Numbered from the stretch's first letter, positions 6,279 to 15,498 are shown. The stretch: 48,802 bases of DNA from an uncultured Prevotella sp. (GCA_900314455.1 OMVI01000108.1:1-48802), one strand, 5' to 3'. Made by a program: numbers and translations. Notes: a model not told the origin generated them from the letters alone.

Positions 6279-8456
6279 ATGAATAAAATCGGACAATCAC
6301 TATTCTTTGCCTGTGCGCTGACGCTTGCCCCCGTGGCCGCCAACGCCCAGACACCTAATACTCCTGTGTCGCAGATGGAGCGTATCGGCAGGGGTGCCGT
6401 TGCCATTCCTGACGGAACGCTCGGCAAAGGCAACTTCGTGAGCTGGCGCCTTCTGGGCACCGACGACGTGAAGGCTACGACTTTCAACCTCTACCGCAAC
6501 GGTACGCTCATAGCAAGCAACCTCAACGGACCGACATCGTTTGTCGATTCGCTTGGCACGACTACATCGACTTACAAGCTCGAAACTGTCGTCAATGGTA
6601 CCGTTACCGAGACCACCGGCGGCATAACACCATGGGAAGGCTACTTCAAGAAGCTTAAGTTGCAGCAGCCGGACGCCAGTGTGACCAACAACGACGACGT
6701 CTACTATCCCAACGACTGCTCCGTAGCTGATGTAGACGGTGACGGCGAGTATGAGATTATCGTCAAATGGGACCCGCAGCACAAAGGTCCGTCGAAGGAT
6801 AACTCGCTGAGCGGTAAGACCTGCAACGTCATCCTCGACTGCTATAAGTTCGACGGTACAAGCCTGTGGAGCATCAACCTCGGTCCGAATATTCGTGCCG
6901 GAGCCCACTATACACAGTTCCTCGTCTACGACTTTGATGGTGATGGCAAGGCAGAAGTTATCTGCAAGACTGCTCCGTGGTCGAAGGACGGCAAGGGCAA
7001 CTTCGTCACTGCCGCTGCCGACGATGCTGAGATAAAGAATGCCGACAACTCGAAGTCGTACCGCAACAGCAATGGCTTCGTCGTATCGGGCCCCGAATAC
7101 CTCACTGTATTTAACGGACAGACCGGTGCCGCCATACATACCATCTTCTATCGCCCTAACCGCGCCGGTGGAGTAGGGGGCTCGGCTGACCTTCCTTCCG
7201 ATGCTTATTGGGGCAAGAAGGGCGATAAGGGCAACCGCGCTGACCGTTTCCTCGCTACTGTTGCCTACCTTGGCGGACAGAACGCGAACCCCTCTGCCGT
7301 CTTCGTTCGTGGCTACTATATGCGGAGTTTCTTCTGGGCTGTCGACTTCGACGGCTCTAAGCTGAAGACACGCTGGCTCCATGAGTCGGCTGATAAGAAC
7401 ACCGTCAACCTGACGGATGCAAACGGCAAGGTCACAACGACGAAGTACACGAAGAGCACAAGCGGCAAAGGCAGTGCCACGGCTTACAATAACGGCAACC
7501 ACAACCTGTCGTGTGCCGATGTCGACGGCGACGGAAAGGATGAGATTATCATGGGTTCGTGTGCCATTGACGACGACGGCTCGCTGCTGTATGCCACTGG
7601 TATGGGACACGGCGATGCCATTCACCTTGGCGATTTGAACCCTGACCGCCCTGGACTGGAAGTCTTTGAGATACACGAGGAGAAGAACATGCCGTACGGA
7701 TGGGACGTTCACGACGCTGCCACGGGAGAGATACTCTACAGCGCAGCAGGTACGGCAGACAACGGACGAGGTATGGCAGCCGATGTCATGGCCTCCAACC
7801 GTGGTTATGAGTTCTGGTCGTCGAACGACAGGGACATCCGCAGTGTCGCTTCGGGTGATGTCGTAAGCACGAAGCACGTCTCGCAGGACTTCAGACTCTA
7901 CTGGGACGGTGACCTTCAGGATGAGTTGTTCGACGGAAAGTACAGCAGTGGAACCGGAAAGTGCACCCCGCAGGTCGTCAGCGTCAACGCAGACGGCTCT
8001 CAGGCACGGCAAATCCTCGTCAACGGATACGATTTCACCGACACGGAACACCTCGGAGACCCGCAGACTTGCAATACAACCAAGGCTACTCCGTGCCTTA
8101 TTGCAGATTTGTTCGGCGACTGGCGTGAGGAAATAATCATGTGGGACTGGAGCGACAAGGCAACTCTCGATATCTATTCGACGACCATTCCGACTGAATA
8201 TCGTGTCCCGACGCTCATGCACGACCATACTTACCGCATGGGAGTGACGTGGCAGCAGACTGCTTACAACCAGCCGCCACACCTCGGATACTATCTTCCC
8301 GACTATGCCTGCTCGTTCACTCCAGCGGGAATCAATGCCGTGAAGACAACGGATAACGCAGAAAAGAACTCAATTCCTTATAATCTTGCAGGACAGCGTG
8401 TCAGCAATTCGTACAAAGGCATTGTTGTCATGAATGGCAAGAAGGTAGTAAAGTAA
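6279..8456 (+). CDS. Secreted rhamnogalacturonan lyase, PL11 family
   Basis: The 725-residue protein has a signal peptide (MNKIGQSLFFACALTLAPVAANAQ). PL11 enzymes (Bacillus YesW/YesX) cut the rhamnose-galacturonate backbone of RG-I by beta-elimination using bound calcium. The sequence carries the family's opening ERIGRGAVAIPDGTLGKG, and several calcium-binding loops of the eight-bladed propeller: ADVDGDGEYEIIVKWDPQ (about residue 150), YDFDGDGKAEVICKTAPW (about 218), ADVDGDGKDEII (about 413) and ADLFGDWREEIIMWD near 610. The C-terminal 35 residues (YNLAGQRVSNSYKGIVVMNG) are a tail typical of Prevotella secreted proteins. Its unsaturated products are substrates for a GH105 enzyme such as the one at 253. 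It is the first gene of a tight run. Confidence 0.93.
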   Translation: MNKIGQSLFFACALTLAPVAANAQTPNTPVSQMERIGRGAVAIPDGTLGKGNFVSWRLLGTDDVKATTFNLYRNGTLIASNLNGPTSFVDSLGTTTSTYKLETVVNGTVTETTGGITPWEGYFKKLKLQQPDASVTNNDDVYYPNDCSVADVDGDGEYEIIVKWDPQHKGPSKDNSLSGKTCNVILDCYKFDGTSLWSINLGPNIRAGAHYTQFLVYDFDGDGKAEVICKTAPWSKDGKGNFVTAAADDAEIKNADNSKSYRNSNGFVVSGPEYLTVFNGQTGAAIHTIFYRPNRAGGVGGSADLPSDAYWGKKGDKGNRADRFLATVAYLGGQNANPSAVFVRGYYMRSFFWAVDFDGSKLKTRWLHESADKNTVNLTDANGKVTTTKYTKSTSGKGSATAYNNGNHNLSCADVDGDGKDEIIMGSCAIDDDGSLLYATGMGHGDAIHLGDLNPDRPGLEVFEIHEEKNMPYGWDVHDAATGEILYSAAGTADNGRGMAADVMASNRGYEFWSSNDRDIRSVASGDVVSTKHVSQDFRLYWDGDLQDELFDGKYSSGTGKCTPQVVSVNADGSQARQILVNGYDFTDTEHLGDPQTCNTTKATPCLIADLFGDWREEIIMWDWSDKATLDIYSTTIPTEYRVPTLMHDHTYRMGVTWQQTAYNQPPHLGYYLPDYACSFTPAGINAVKTTDNAEKNSIPYNLAGQRVSNSYKGIVVMNGKKVVK

Positions 8457-8462
8457 GGCAAA

Positions 8463-9692
8463 ATGGTCCTCAACTATATTTGGATAGCATTCTTCGTCAT
8501 CGCATTTGCATTTGGTCTCGTCGGCCTGTGCACGGGCGATACGACTTTATTTCAGAAGATGGTCGACGCTACGTTCGACTCTTCGAAGACTGCCTTTGAG
8601 ACTTCGCTCGGCTTAACGGGCGTCTTGGCGTTGTGGCTGGGTATCATGAAGATTGGCGAACGTGCAGGAGCGGTCAACGTCTTGGCACGTATGCTGAGTC
8701 CGGTGTTCACGAAACTCTTCCCGGACATACCGAAAAACCACCCCGTTATGGGCAGTATCTTCATGAATATAGCGTCTAACATGCTCGGACTCGACAACGC
8801 TGCCACTCCAACGGGTCTCAAGGCGATGGCACAGATGCAGGAGCTGAACCCGAAGAAGGATACGGCGACGAATCCGATGATTATGTTCCTCGTGCTCAAC
8901 ACAAGTGGACTGACCATCATTCCTACAACTATTCTGGCGTTCCGCTCGTCATACGGTGCCGCACAGCCTACCGATGTGTTCATCCCAATACTGCTCGCCA
9001 CGACGGTGGCAACGCTCGCCGGTATCATCATTACGGCTCTGTGGCAGCGCATAAACGTCTTGCAGCCAGTGCTGTTGGCAACCTTGCTCGGTCTCTGTGT
9101 TTTCGTCGGACTCGTCATTTGGGGTTTCGGACAGATGGATAAGAACACTATGGGCACTGTGACATCCATTGCGTCGAATTTAATTCTGCTGTCCATCATA
9201 GTGGCATTCATCCTCGCCGGCTTCTTCAAAAAGATAAATGTCTACGACGCTTTCATTGAGGGCGCAAAGGAAGGATTTACCACTGCGGTGCGGATAATAC
9301 CGTATCTCGTCGCCATACTTGTCGGTGTGGGTGTGTTCCGTGCATCCGGTGCGATGGATATGCTCATCAACGGCATCAAATGGGTCGTCGAGCAGTGCGG
9401 ACTAAATACCGACTTCGTGGGCGCTTTGCCAACTGCCTTTATGAAACCGCTGTCCGGCAGTGGTGCGCGCGGGCTCATGCTGGAGGCGATGAAGAACTAT
9501 GGTCCTGACTCGTTTGTGGGCCGTCTGAGTTGTATCTTCCAGGGAAGCACTGACACTACGTTCTATATCCTCGCCGTTTACTTCGGCTCCGTGAGCATCA
9601 AATACACACGCCACGCTGTCGCCTGTGGTCTCCTTGCCGACCTCGCCGGCGTCATTGCCGCAATCATAATCGCTTATATATTCTTTGGATAA
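8463..9692 (+). CDS. SpmA-SpmB fusion membrane protein (nucleoside-recognition/Gate domains)
   Basis: The 409-residue polytopic membrane protein has two homologous halves. The first (about 1-200, with LGIMKIGERAG and NMLGLDNAATPTGLKAM) matches SpmA, and the second (about 210-409, with PYLVAILVGVGVFRASGA, GSGARGLMLEAM and IFQGSTDTTFYILAVYFG) matches SpmB. In Bacillus the two are separate spore-maturation proteins of uncertain biochemical role. Non-sporulating Bacteroidetes carry this fused form with unknown function. It begins 6 nt after the lyase stop and ends 3 nt before the flippase start, so co-transcription is very likely. Confidence 0.88.
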   Translation: MVLNYIWIAFFVIAFAFGLVGLCTGDTTLFQKMVDATFDSSKTAFETSLGLTGVLALWLGIMKIGERAGAVNVLARMLSPVFTKLFPDIPKNHPVMGSIFMNIASNMLGLDNAATPTGLKAMAQMQELNPKKDTATNPMIMFLVLNTSGLTIIPTTILAFRSSYGAAQPTDVFIPILLATTVATLAGIIITALWQRINVLQPVLLATLLGLCVFVGLVIWGFGQMDKNTMGTVTSIASNLILLSIIVAFILAGFFKKINVYDAFIEGAKEGFTTAVRIIPYLVAILVGVGVFRASGAMDMLINGIKWVVEQCGLNTDFVGALPTAFMKPLSGSGARGLMLEAMKNYGPDSFVGRLSCIFQGSTDTTFYILAVYFGSVSIKYTRHAVACGLLADLAGVIAAIIIAYIFFG

Positions 9693-9695
9693 AAC

Positions 9696-11177
9696 ATGGC
9701 AAACTTAAAGTCTTTAGCAAAAGATACCGTCATTTATGGACTCAGCTCCATCATGGCACGGTTTATCAACTATCTGCTCGTACCGATACAGACGGCAAAA
9801 TTCAATGCCGCAGGAGGGCAGTACGGTATAATAACAAACGTATATGCCTACGTCGCCCTGCTCATCATCATTCTGACGTACGGCATGGAGACAACGTTCT
9901 TCCGCTTCATGAGCAAGGAAGGCGAAGACCCGAAGAAGGTTTACGCCACGACTCTGCGAATGGTGGCAACGACGTCGACGGTGTTCGCACTACTTGTAAT
10001 TCTCTTCAACCATCAGATTGCGGGCTTGTTGGGCTACAGCGACCACCCCGAGTACATCCTCGTTATGTACGTTACCGTCGCCATTGATGCGTTTACGGCT
10101 ATTCCGTTCGCGTATCTCCGTTATGCCCATAGGCCTATTAAGTTCGCTTGTCTGAAGATTTTGAACATCGTGTTCAATATCGCGCTGAACATACTTTACC
10201 TCATCGTACTCCCTTATTTCAAGATAAACCTCTTCGGAATCTACGACGACAACTTTACCCTCGATGTCGTTTGGGTGTTCTATATAAATATGTTCTGCTC
10301 CGTGGCGACGCTGCTCATGCTTTGGAAGGAGCTCCGTGGCTTCCGCAATCCGTTCGATTGGACTACGTGCAAGCGCATGCTGAGCTACACATGGCCGCTG
10401 CTTGTCATGGGACTTGCAGGACAGCTGAACCAGTGCGCCTCGCAGATTATCTTCCCGTTCGTTTACGACGGTACTGCCACTGAGGCACGCACGCAGCTTG
10501 GCATATATGGTGCCTGTATCAAGATTGCCATGATTATGGTCATGATTACGCAGGCTTTCCGCTACGCTTATGAGCCGTTCGTGTTCGGAAAGGTGAAGGA
10601 CAAGGACAATAAGGAGACTTACGCAAAGGCGATGAAGTACTACATCATCTTCACGCTGCTGGCGTTCCTTTGCGTCATGGGCTACATGGACATACTGAAA
10701 TACATAGTCGGCAAGAGCTATTGGGAGGGACTTGAGATTGTTCCTATTGTAATGGCGGCTGAGATTATGTTCGGTATCTTCTTCAACTTGAGCTTTTGGT
10801 ACAAGCTCACCGACCGCACTATATGGGGCGCTTACTTCTCCGGTATCGGAGCGGTGGTCCTCATCGCCATTGACATCATCTTCATTCCGCGGTTCAGCTA
10901 TTGGGCTTGCGCTTGGGCTGGATTCACCTCTTATGCCGCAAGTATGGTGCTTAGCTACTTCTTCGGACAAAAGTATTACCCGATAAACTACCCGATTCGC
11001 GAGATACTGTTCTATGTTGTCATGGCTGCAATAGCCTTCGCTATCATCTCGGCAAGCAACGCTTACATGTCGTTCTGGCTCGCAATAGTCGTCAATACGC
11101 TTGTTATAGCAATCTTTGCGTTTACCATCGTCAAGCGCGACATGCCCCAGTTGCTTCAGAAAATACGCCGACGCTAG
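9696..11177 (+). CDS. Polysaccharide flippase of the MOP superfamily (Wzx/oligosaccharide flippase type)
   Basis: The 493-residue protein has about 14 predicted membrane helices and no signal peptide. It starts with LKSLAKDTVIYGLSSIMARF, the usual opening of Wzx-type lipid-linked oligosaccharide flippases. The cytoplasmic loop KGKVKD-type region (FGKVKDKDNKETYAKAMKYY, about residues 295-314) and the pairs of hydrophobic helices fit the MOP fold. No glycosyltransferases are adjacent, so the glycan moved cannot be named. It follows the SpmA/B-type gene after 3 nt. Confidence 0.85.
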   Translation: MANLKSLAKDTVIYGLSSIMARFINYLLVPIQTAKFNAAGGQYGIITNVYAYVALLIIILTYGMETTFFRFMSKEGEDPKKVYATTLRMVATTSTVFALLVILFNHQIAGLLGYSDHPEYILVMYVTVAIDAFTAIPFAYLRYAHRPIKFACLKILNIVFNIALNILYLIVLPYFKINLFGIYDDNFTLDVVWVFYINMFCSVATLLMLWKELRGFRNPFDWTTCKRMLSYTWPLLVMGLAGQLNQCASQIIFPFVYDGTATEARTQLGIYGACIKIAMIMVMITQAFRYAYEPFVFGKVKDKDNKETYAKAMKYYIIFTLLAFLCVMGYMDILKYIVGKSYWEGLEIVPIVMAAEIMFGIFFNLSFWYKLTDRTIWGAYFSGIGAVVLIAIDIIFIPRFSYWACAWAGFTSYAASMVLSYFFGQKYYPINYPIREILFYVVMAAIAFAIISASNAYMSFWLAIVVNTLVIAIFAFTIVKRDMPQLLQKIRRR

Positions 11178-11310
11178 CCCCCGCCCCTCAGGTAGCTGGC
11201 TCCCACCTTTCTGCCAGCCTGCCTCCGCCCCTCAGGCTTCCGCCTGCCAAAGCTCTAGCCCCGCCTGCGTTCGGTATGCTGAGGCGCCGCCTCAGCCTTT
11301 CCTCGTAACC
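11178..11310. other. C-rich, hairpin-rich intergenic block
   Basis: This stretch is strongly C-rich on the plus strand, unlike neighbouring intergenic DNA. It contains a direct repeat CCGCCCCTCAGG (11181-11192 and 11225-11236), the hairpin CAGGCttccGCCTG (11233-11246), and a perfect 9-bp palindrome GCTGAGGCGCCGCCTCAGC (11278-11296). It could end the lyase-flippase transcript, but no T-tract follows. It does not match the other repeat families. Confidence 0.5.
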
Positions 11311-11329
11311 AGTAAAAACAATATATATA

Positions 11330-13438
11330 ATGAGAAAAGCTATTTTATTTCTAAGTGTAATGCTTCTCGGAGCTGCGCCGATGCATGCCGACGAGGGCAT
11401 GTGGACGCTCTACAACCTCCCGGAAGCTGTCTACAACCAAATGAAGGAGGAAGGCTTCACACTGCCGTATGCCGACCTCTATGAGAGCCCCAACGCCATT
11501 AAGAACTGCGTTGTGAACTTCTCGGGCTATTGCTCGGGTGTCGTAGTGTCACCGGACGGTCTCGTATTCACCAACCACCACTGTGGCTTCTCGGCAATCA
11601 ACAGCCACTCCACCGTTGACCACGACTACATGCTGAACGGCTTCTATGCAAAGAGCTACGAAGAGGAGTTGCCTAACGACAACATGTTCGTCAGTTTCAT
11701 GCGCGACCAAAAGGACATTTCTGCGCGCGTCCTGCCGCTTATTGCCGGTAAGGGAGCTATGGAGCAGGCAGTCATCATCGACTCGCTTACAAACGCTCTG
11801 ACGGACTCTGTGAAAGGCGTCGACAGTACGCTGCATGTCGATATCGACCCGTTCTTCGAGGGTAACAAGTACTATGCTACGACGTATCAGGACTTCACCG
11901 ACCTCCGTCTTGTGTTCGCACTGCCTAAATCGATGGGTAAGTACGGTGGCGAAACCGACAACTGGATGTGGCCGAGACAGACTTGTGACTTCTCGGTGTT
12001 CCGCATCTATGCCGACAAGAACAACCGTCCGGCTCCGTATAGCAAGGATAACGTTCCGTATCACCCAGCCTGCTGGGCTCCTGTCTCACTGCAAGGCTAC
12101 CGCGACAGCTCTTTCTCGATGACTGTCGGATACCCTGGCTCGACGGAGCGGTACCTCTCTTCGTATGGCATTGAGAGTATGAAGGAGAACGAAAACAAAG
12201 TTCGCATCCAAGTGCGCACCATCAAACTCGGTATTCTTAAGAAGTATATGGATGCCAGCGAGAAAGATAGAATAAACTATGAGAACGCGTTTGCCAACTC
12301 AGCAAACTACTGGAAGAACTCCATAGGAATGAATAAGTGCATCGATTCTATTGGTATCGTACAGCAGAAGCGTGACTTTGAGAAGAGAATTGAGGCTTGG
12401 CAGGATTCGACGTCACTCTCTGACAAGGTCGACTTTGCATACCTTGAGAAACTGTACAAGGAGCGTTCGCCGTATACCCGTGCCGTAAACTACTGGACGG
12501 AGTGCTTCTGGAACAACTCTGAATTCCTCCGCCGCGCCACGAGAATGAACACTCGTATGGAGGCTGCGAACCCTGATGCTGACCCTAAAGACCAGTATCT
12601 CGAGTTCGAAGACAACAGTGACAAGTGGAATATGGACCTCGACAAGGAGCTGACGGCTGCTATGCTCGAGGACTTTGGCAGTCAGATTCAGGCTGATTGG
12701 CTTCCTTCGTGCTACACAACGATAAAGAAGAAGTTCAAGGGAGACTATAGGAAGTATGTCGATTATGTATATAGTAAGAGCAAAATACTACAGCCCGGAG
12801 CCAAGTTCTACCCTGCCCGGAACAGCTTCCGTAAAGACCCGGGAGTGAAATTGGGCATCGACCTCGTCAGCACCATCTATGTCTTGCAGATGAAGGAAAT
12901 GGAGTATGAGGAGAAAATCAACGACGAAGAGCGTAAGCTATGTGCTGCAAAGGTTCGCATGGAGCAAGATTTGCCACACTATAGCGATGCCAATTTCACC
13001 ATGAGACTTAGCTATGGACAGGTCGGCGGCTACCGTATCGGCACGCACAAGACCAACTACTACACCGACGCAGAGAGCATCGTGGAGAAGATGAAGCATG
13101 GTGATGAGAACGCAGAGTACAAGGCTGAGCCTATAATGCAGGAGCTTTTGTCGCAGAAAGACTACGGTCGCTATCAGGATAAGACAACCGGCAAACTGCA
13201 ACTTTGCTTCCTTACGAACAACGATATTACAGGAGGAAACTCTGGTTCGCCTATGTTCGACGGTCAGGGACGCCTTATCGGACTCGCCTTCGACGGCAAC
13301 TGGGACAGCCTTTCTTCTGATATCAACTTCGACAGACAGCTTGCACGCTGCATCGGAGTTGACATTCGCTACGTCCTTTACATGATGGACAAGTGGGGAC
13401 ATGCCGACCGCCTGCTTAAGGAAATACACCCTCAGTAA
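11330..13438 (+). CDS. Dipeptidyl-peptidase 7-type peptidase, family S46
   Basis: The 702-residue product has a signal peptide (MRKAILFLSVMLLGAAPMHA) and is probably periplasmic. S46 enzymes release dipeptides from the N-terminus of peptides. The His of the triad lies in FTNHHCGF (about residues 80-87), an Asp lies in the ETDNWMWPRQTCDF segment, and the Ser is in GGNSGSP (about 638). The residue that separates DPP7 from DPP11 is Gly here (LAFDGNW), as in DPP7, which prefers bulky hydrophobic P1 residues; DPP11 has Arg at that place. Length is typical. It would supply dipeptides for amino-acid fermentation. No clear TAnnTTTG element lies in the C-rich gap upstream. Confidence 0.92.
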   Translation: MRKAILFLSVMLLGAAPMHADEGMWTLYNLPEAVYNQMKEEGFTLPYADLYESPNAIKNCVVNFSGYCSGVVVSPDGLVFTNHHCGFSAINSHSTVDHDYMLNGFYAKSYEEELPNDNMFVSFMRDQKDISARVLPLIAGKGAMEQAVIIDSLTNALTDSVKGVDSTLHVDIDPFFEGNKYYATTYQDFTDLRLVFALPKSMGKYGGETDNWMWPRQTCDFSVFRIYADKNNRPAPYSKDNVPYHPACWAPVSLQGYRDSSFSMTVGYPGSTERYLSSYGIESMKENENKVRIQVRTIKLGILKKYMDASEKDRINYENAFANSANYWKNSIGMNKCIDSIGIVQQKRDFEKRIEAWQDSTSLSDKVDFAYLEKLYKERSPYTRAVNYWTECFWNNSEFLRRATRMNTRMEAANPDADPKDQYLEFEDNSDKWNMDLDKELTAAMLEDFGSQIQADWLPSCYTTIKKKFKGDYRKYVDYVYSKSKILQPGAKFYPARNSFRKDPGVKLGIDLVSTIYVLQMKEMEYEEKINDEERKLCAAKVRMEQDLPHYSDANFTMRLSYGQVGGYRIGTHKTNYYTDAESIVEKMKHGDENAEYKAEPIMQELLSQKDYGRYQDKTTGKLQLCFLTNNDITGGNSGSPMFDGQGRLIGLAFDGNWDSLSSDINFDRQLARCIGVDIRYVLYMMDKWGHADRLLKEIHPQ

Positions 13439-13449
13439 CGCTATAAAGC

Positions 13450-13478
13450 CATCAGGCGGAGCTCGTCTCCGCCTGATG
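13450..13478 (+). terminator. Hairpin after the S46 peptidase gene
   Basis: A perfect 12-bp stem (CATCAGGCGGAG paired with CTCCGCCTGATG) with a 5-nt loop begins 12 nt after the stop codon at 13438. Only a weak T-run follows. Confidence 0.7.
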
Positions 13479-13515
13479 CTAAATTTGTCATAGTCCTTTG
13501 AGGTATTAAACAAAT

Positions 13516-13547
13516 AAAGGCCGGTGCCCTTTTGGACACCGGTCTTT
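13516..13547. terminator. Bidirectional intrinsic terminator
   Basis: AAAGGCCGGTGCCC, TTTT, then GGACACCGGTCTTT form a stem with A-rich and T-rich sides. It could stop transcription from the peptidase gene on the plus strand. It is also close enough to serve the convergent minus-strand sigma/anti-sigma pair. Confidence 0.65.
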
Positions 13548-13646
13548 CTACGTTAGTATGTTATGAAAAATTTGAGAGAATTTGAAACTTCACAGTTTCA
13601 TTGTTTTACTAAACATGATTTTATAGAGAAAGCATAGAAATTTATC

Positions 13647-14120
13647 TTATTTTACGGACATCTGCGTTGGCATTTTGTTTATCGACATAGTGTCAATGGT
13701 GCTCGCAGTGTCAACCTTTGCAACTGAAGGACCATCCTTAGGACGCTGAATGTTGGCTACGTTCTGCTGCTGAGGCTCCTCGTATGAGAATGCTCCCTGT
13801 ATTGCGTTGCCAAGCGTTAGGATGATTGCTACAACGGCTGCGGCGCGGAATAAAGGCATCAGACGCTGTTTCATCGTGATTACGCGTGCATGTACCGGCT
13901 TCTCGCTCTCAACCTTTTGCAGTACTTTCTGGTCAAAGTCATCGCCCAGCACGTCTTCCTTGGGTTCGCTCTGCTCATAAGCGAAGAGCGGTTGGTAAGC
14001 GCGTAGCTCGGCGGGGACGTCCTTCTGGGAGAAGAACGTGCGCAAAATCTCCTCTTCTTCAAGAGAAGTCTCGCAGCGCCAGTAGCGTTCCAAAAGCTGT
14101 TTGATGTACTTATAATCCAT
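13647..14120 (-). CDS. Probable anti-sigma factor (single-pass membrane protein)
   Basis: The 157-residue protein has an N-terminal helical region (YIKQLLERYWRCETSLEEEE) of the type found in short Bacteroidetes anti-sigma factors. One membrane span follows at about residues 90-110 (LFRAAAVVAIILTLGNAI), then a short polar tail. Its start overlaps the 3' end of the ECF sigma gene by 11 bp, so the two are co-translated. Anti-sigma factors of this layout hold the sigma factor at the membrane until a signal releases it. No sequence motif proves that activity; the call depends on context and topology. Confidence 0.65.
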   Translation of the reverse strand: MDYKYIKQLLERYWRCETSLEEEEILRTFFSQKDVPAELRAYQPLFAYEQSEPKEDVLGDDFDQKVLQKVESEKPVHARVITMKQRLMPLFRAAAVVAIILTLGNAIQGAFSYEEPQQQNVANIQRPKDGPSVAKVDTASTIDTMSINKMPTQMSVK

Positions 14121-14622
14121 AATTGTCTAACTTTTCGAATTTTTGTTTTATGGTCTGGCGTGCCCGGAAGATGTTAACCTTGACCTGTTCCTCGGTTATT
14201 CCGAGTATCGTGGCTATCTCTTTGTAGGGCTTTCCTTCGAAATCACGGAGCTGAATGCAACTTCGTTGTTTCTCAGGCAGACCATTTACGAGTTCCCGAA
14301 CGGCTTGAATTCTGTCTTGCTGGACGGTTTGCTCGTATGGAGTAGATGATGTTGTGGGCTCGTTCGTTACTGTTGCGTCAAGGCTGACGTTGTTGCTTTC
14401 GCGTCGTTTTGCCCTGTCCAGTGCGAGATTTCGGCATATTGTCATGCTGAAAGCACCAATGTTATCGATGTCGTTCCAGCTGTCTCGCTTGTCCCAGACT
14501 TTTATCAGCGTATCCTGAACGATGTCTTCTGCCTCTGCTCTGTTGAGAGTGATGCGCAGCGCCAACCTGAAAAGCTCGTTCTTCAGTGGCAGAACATCGT
14601 CACGAAAACTGATATTTTTCAT
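14110..14622 (-). CDS. RNA polymerase ECF-type sigma factor
   Basis: A start at the ATG ending at 14622 gives 170 residues (MKNISFRDDVLPLKNELF). The frame is open to an earlier ATG at 14658. Region 2 carries ITLNRAEAEDIVQDTLIKVW, the DIVQD motif that contacts core polymerase and the -10 element. Region 4 carries LPEKQRSCIQLRDFEGKPYK and IATILGITEEQVKVNIFRAR, the helix-turn-helix that reads the -35 element. A downstream gene overlapping by 11 bp probably encodes its anti-sigma. The regulon cannot be read from the window. Confidence 0.9.
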   Translation of the reverse strand: MKNISFRDDVLPLKNELFRLALRITLNRAEAEDIVQDTLIKVWDKRDSWNDIDNIGAFSMTICRNLALDRAKRRESNNVSLDATVTNEPTTSSTPYEQTVQQDRIQAVRELVNGLPEKQRSCIQLRDFEGKPYKEIATILGITEEQVKVNIFRARQTIKQKFEKLDNYGL

Positions 14623-14697
14623 CTTCTCTCTGAAACAATGACGACTAAGCGAGGGCAAATGTTACAGCCGAAGCTTAGTTTTTAAAATTCATTAACA

Positions 14698-15498
14698 TTA
14701 CTTTCTTATCACGGTACCTTGTTTTCCGTTGATGGCGGACGCAAGAGTGATGACAACTTTGCCAACTCCGGCATCCACGGCGGACAGTGCATTCTCTATC
14801 TTTGGTATCATTCCGCCCGATATAGTGCCGTCAGCAACGTAACGGTCGAAGTCGGGTCGGGTTATCGTCGGTATCACACTGCTGTCGTCGTTGGCGTCTT
14901 TCAGGACTCCTGGTTTCTCGAATGAGAACACAAGAGTTACGTCGTAGTGCTTCGCCAAGGCTTTGGCAGTCTCCGATGCGATAGTGTCAGCATTGGTGTT
15001 GAGGATGTTTCCTGCGCCATCGTGCGTCAATGGTGCCATAACGGGTGTTATACCATTCTCTATAAGGGTGGAAAGCAGCTTACCGTCGACCTTGTCCACA
15101 TCGCCGACGAAGCCATAATCGACTCCATCCTTTATAGGACGGCGGTGGCTGAGGATAACGTTGGCATCGGCACCGGTAAGCCCCAATGCATTGATACCTT
15201 TCGACTGAAGTTTCGCAACGAGGTTCTTGTTGACCAATCCACCGTAAACCATCGTGACTACTTCGAGCATATCGGCATCCGTTATTCGTCTTCCGTTCAC
15301 CATGTGGCTCTCTATACCGAGTGCGGAAGCAACCTTTGTGGCGCGCCTTCCGCCTCCGTGAACGAGGACTTTACGTCCTTCTATCTTTGAGAAGTTCTCC
15401 AGCAGCTCTGCAAGTTTGCCTTCGTCCTCCACTATTGCACCACCAACCTTAACGACGGTCAGCGGCTCCTTGTGCCTTATATTTATCTCTTTTGTCAT
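14698..15498 (-). CDS. argB: Acetylglutamate kinase
   Basis: The 266-residue amino-acid kinase phosphorylates N-acetylglutamate (or, in Bacteroidetes, N-succinylglutamate) in arginine synthesis. Motifs are VVKVGGAIVEDEGKLAELL (about 15-33), VLVHGGGRRATKVASALG (about 44-61), NGRRITDADMLEVV (about 68-81) and LTGADANVI (about 107-115). It lies 70 bp downstream of speA, with a family B element in the gap. ArgB makes an arginine precursor and SpeA consumes arginine, so the pairing makes metabolic sense. N-succinylglutamate as the true substrate is known for some Bacteroides but cannot be read from this sequence. Confidence 0.9.
   Translation of the reverse strand: MTKEINIRHKEPLTVVKVGGAIVEDEGKLAELLENFSKIEGRKVLVHGGGRRATKVASALGIESHMVNGRRITDADMLEVVTMVYGGLVNKNLVAKLQSKGINALGLTGADANVILSHRRPIKDGVDYGFVGDVDKVDGKLLSTLIENGITPVMAPLTHDGAGNILNTNADTIASETAKALAKHYDVTLVFSFEKPGVLKDANDDSSVIPTITRPDFDRYVADGTISGGMIPKIENALSAVDAGVGKVVITLASAINGKQGTVIRK

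Noticed and set aside
6300-8282. A 660-codon open frame on the minus strand opposite the PL11 lyase gene
   Set aside because: It is a shadow caused by codon use on the true strand. The product has no signal or domain, and the lyase is strongly supported by calcium-loop motifs.
9990-10970. A 326-codon minus-strand frame opposite the flippase gene
   Set aside because: Highly charged His/Glu-rich shadow. The plus-strand frame has the expected membrane helices.
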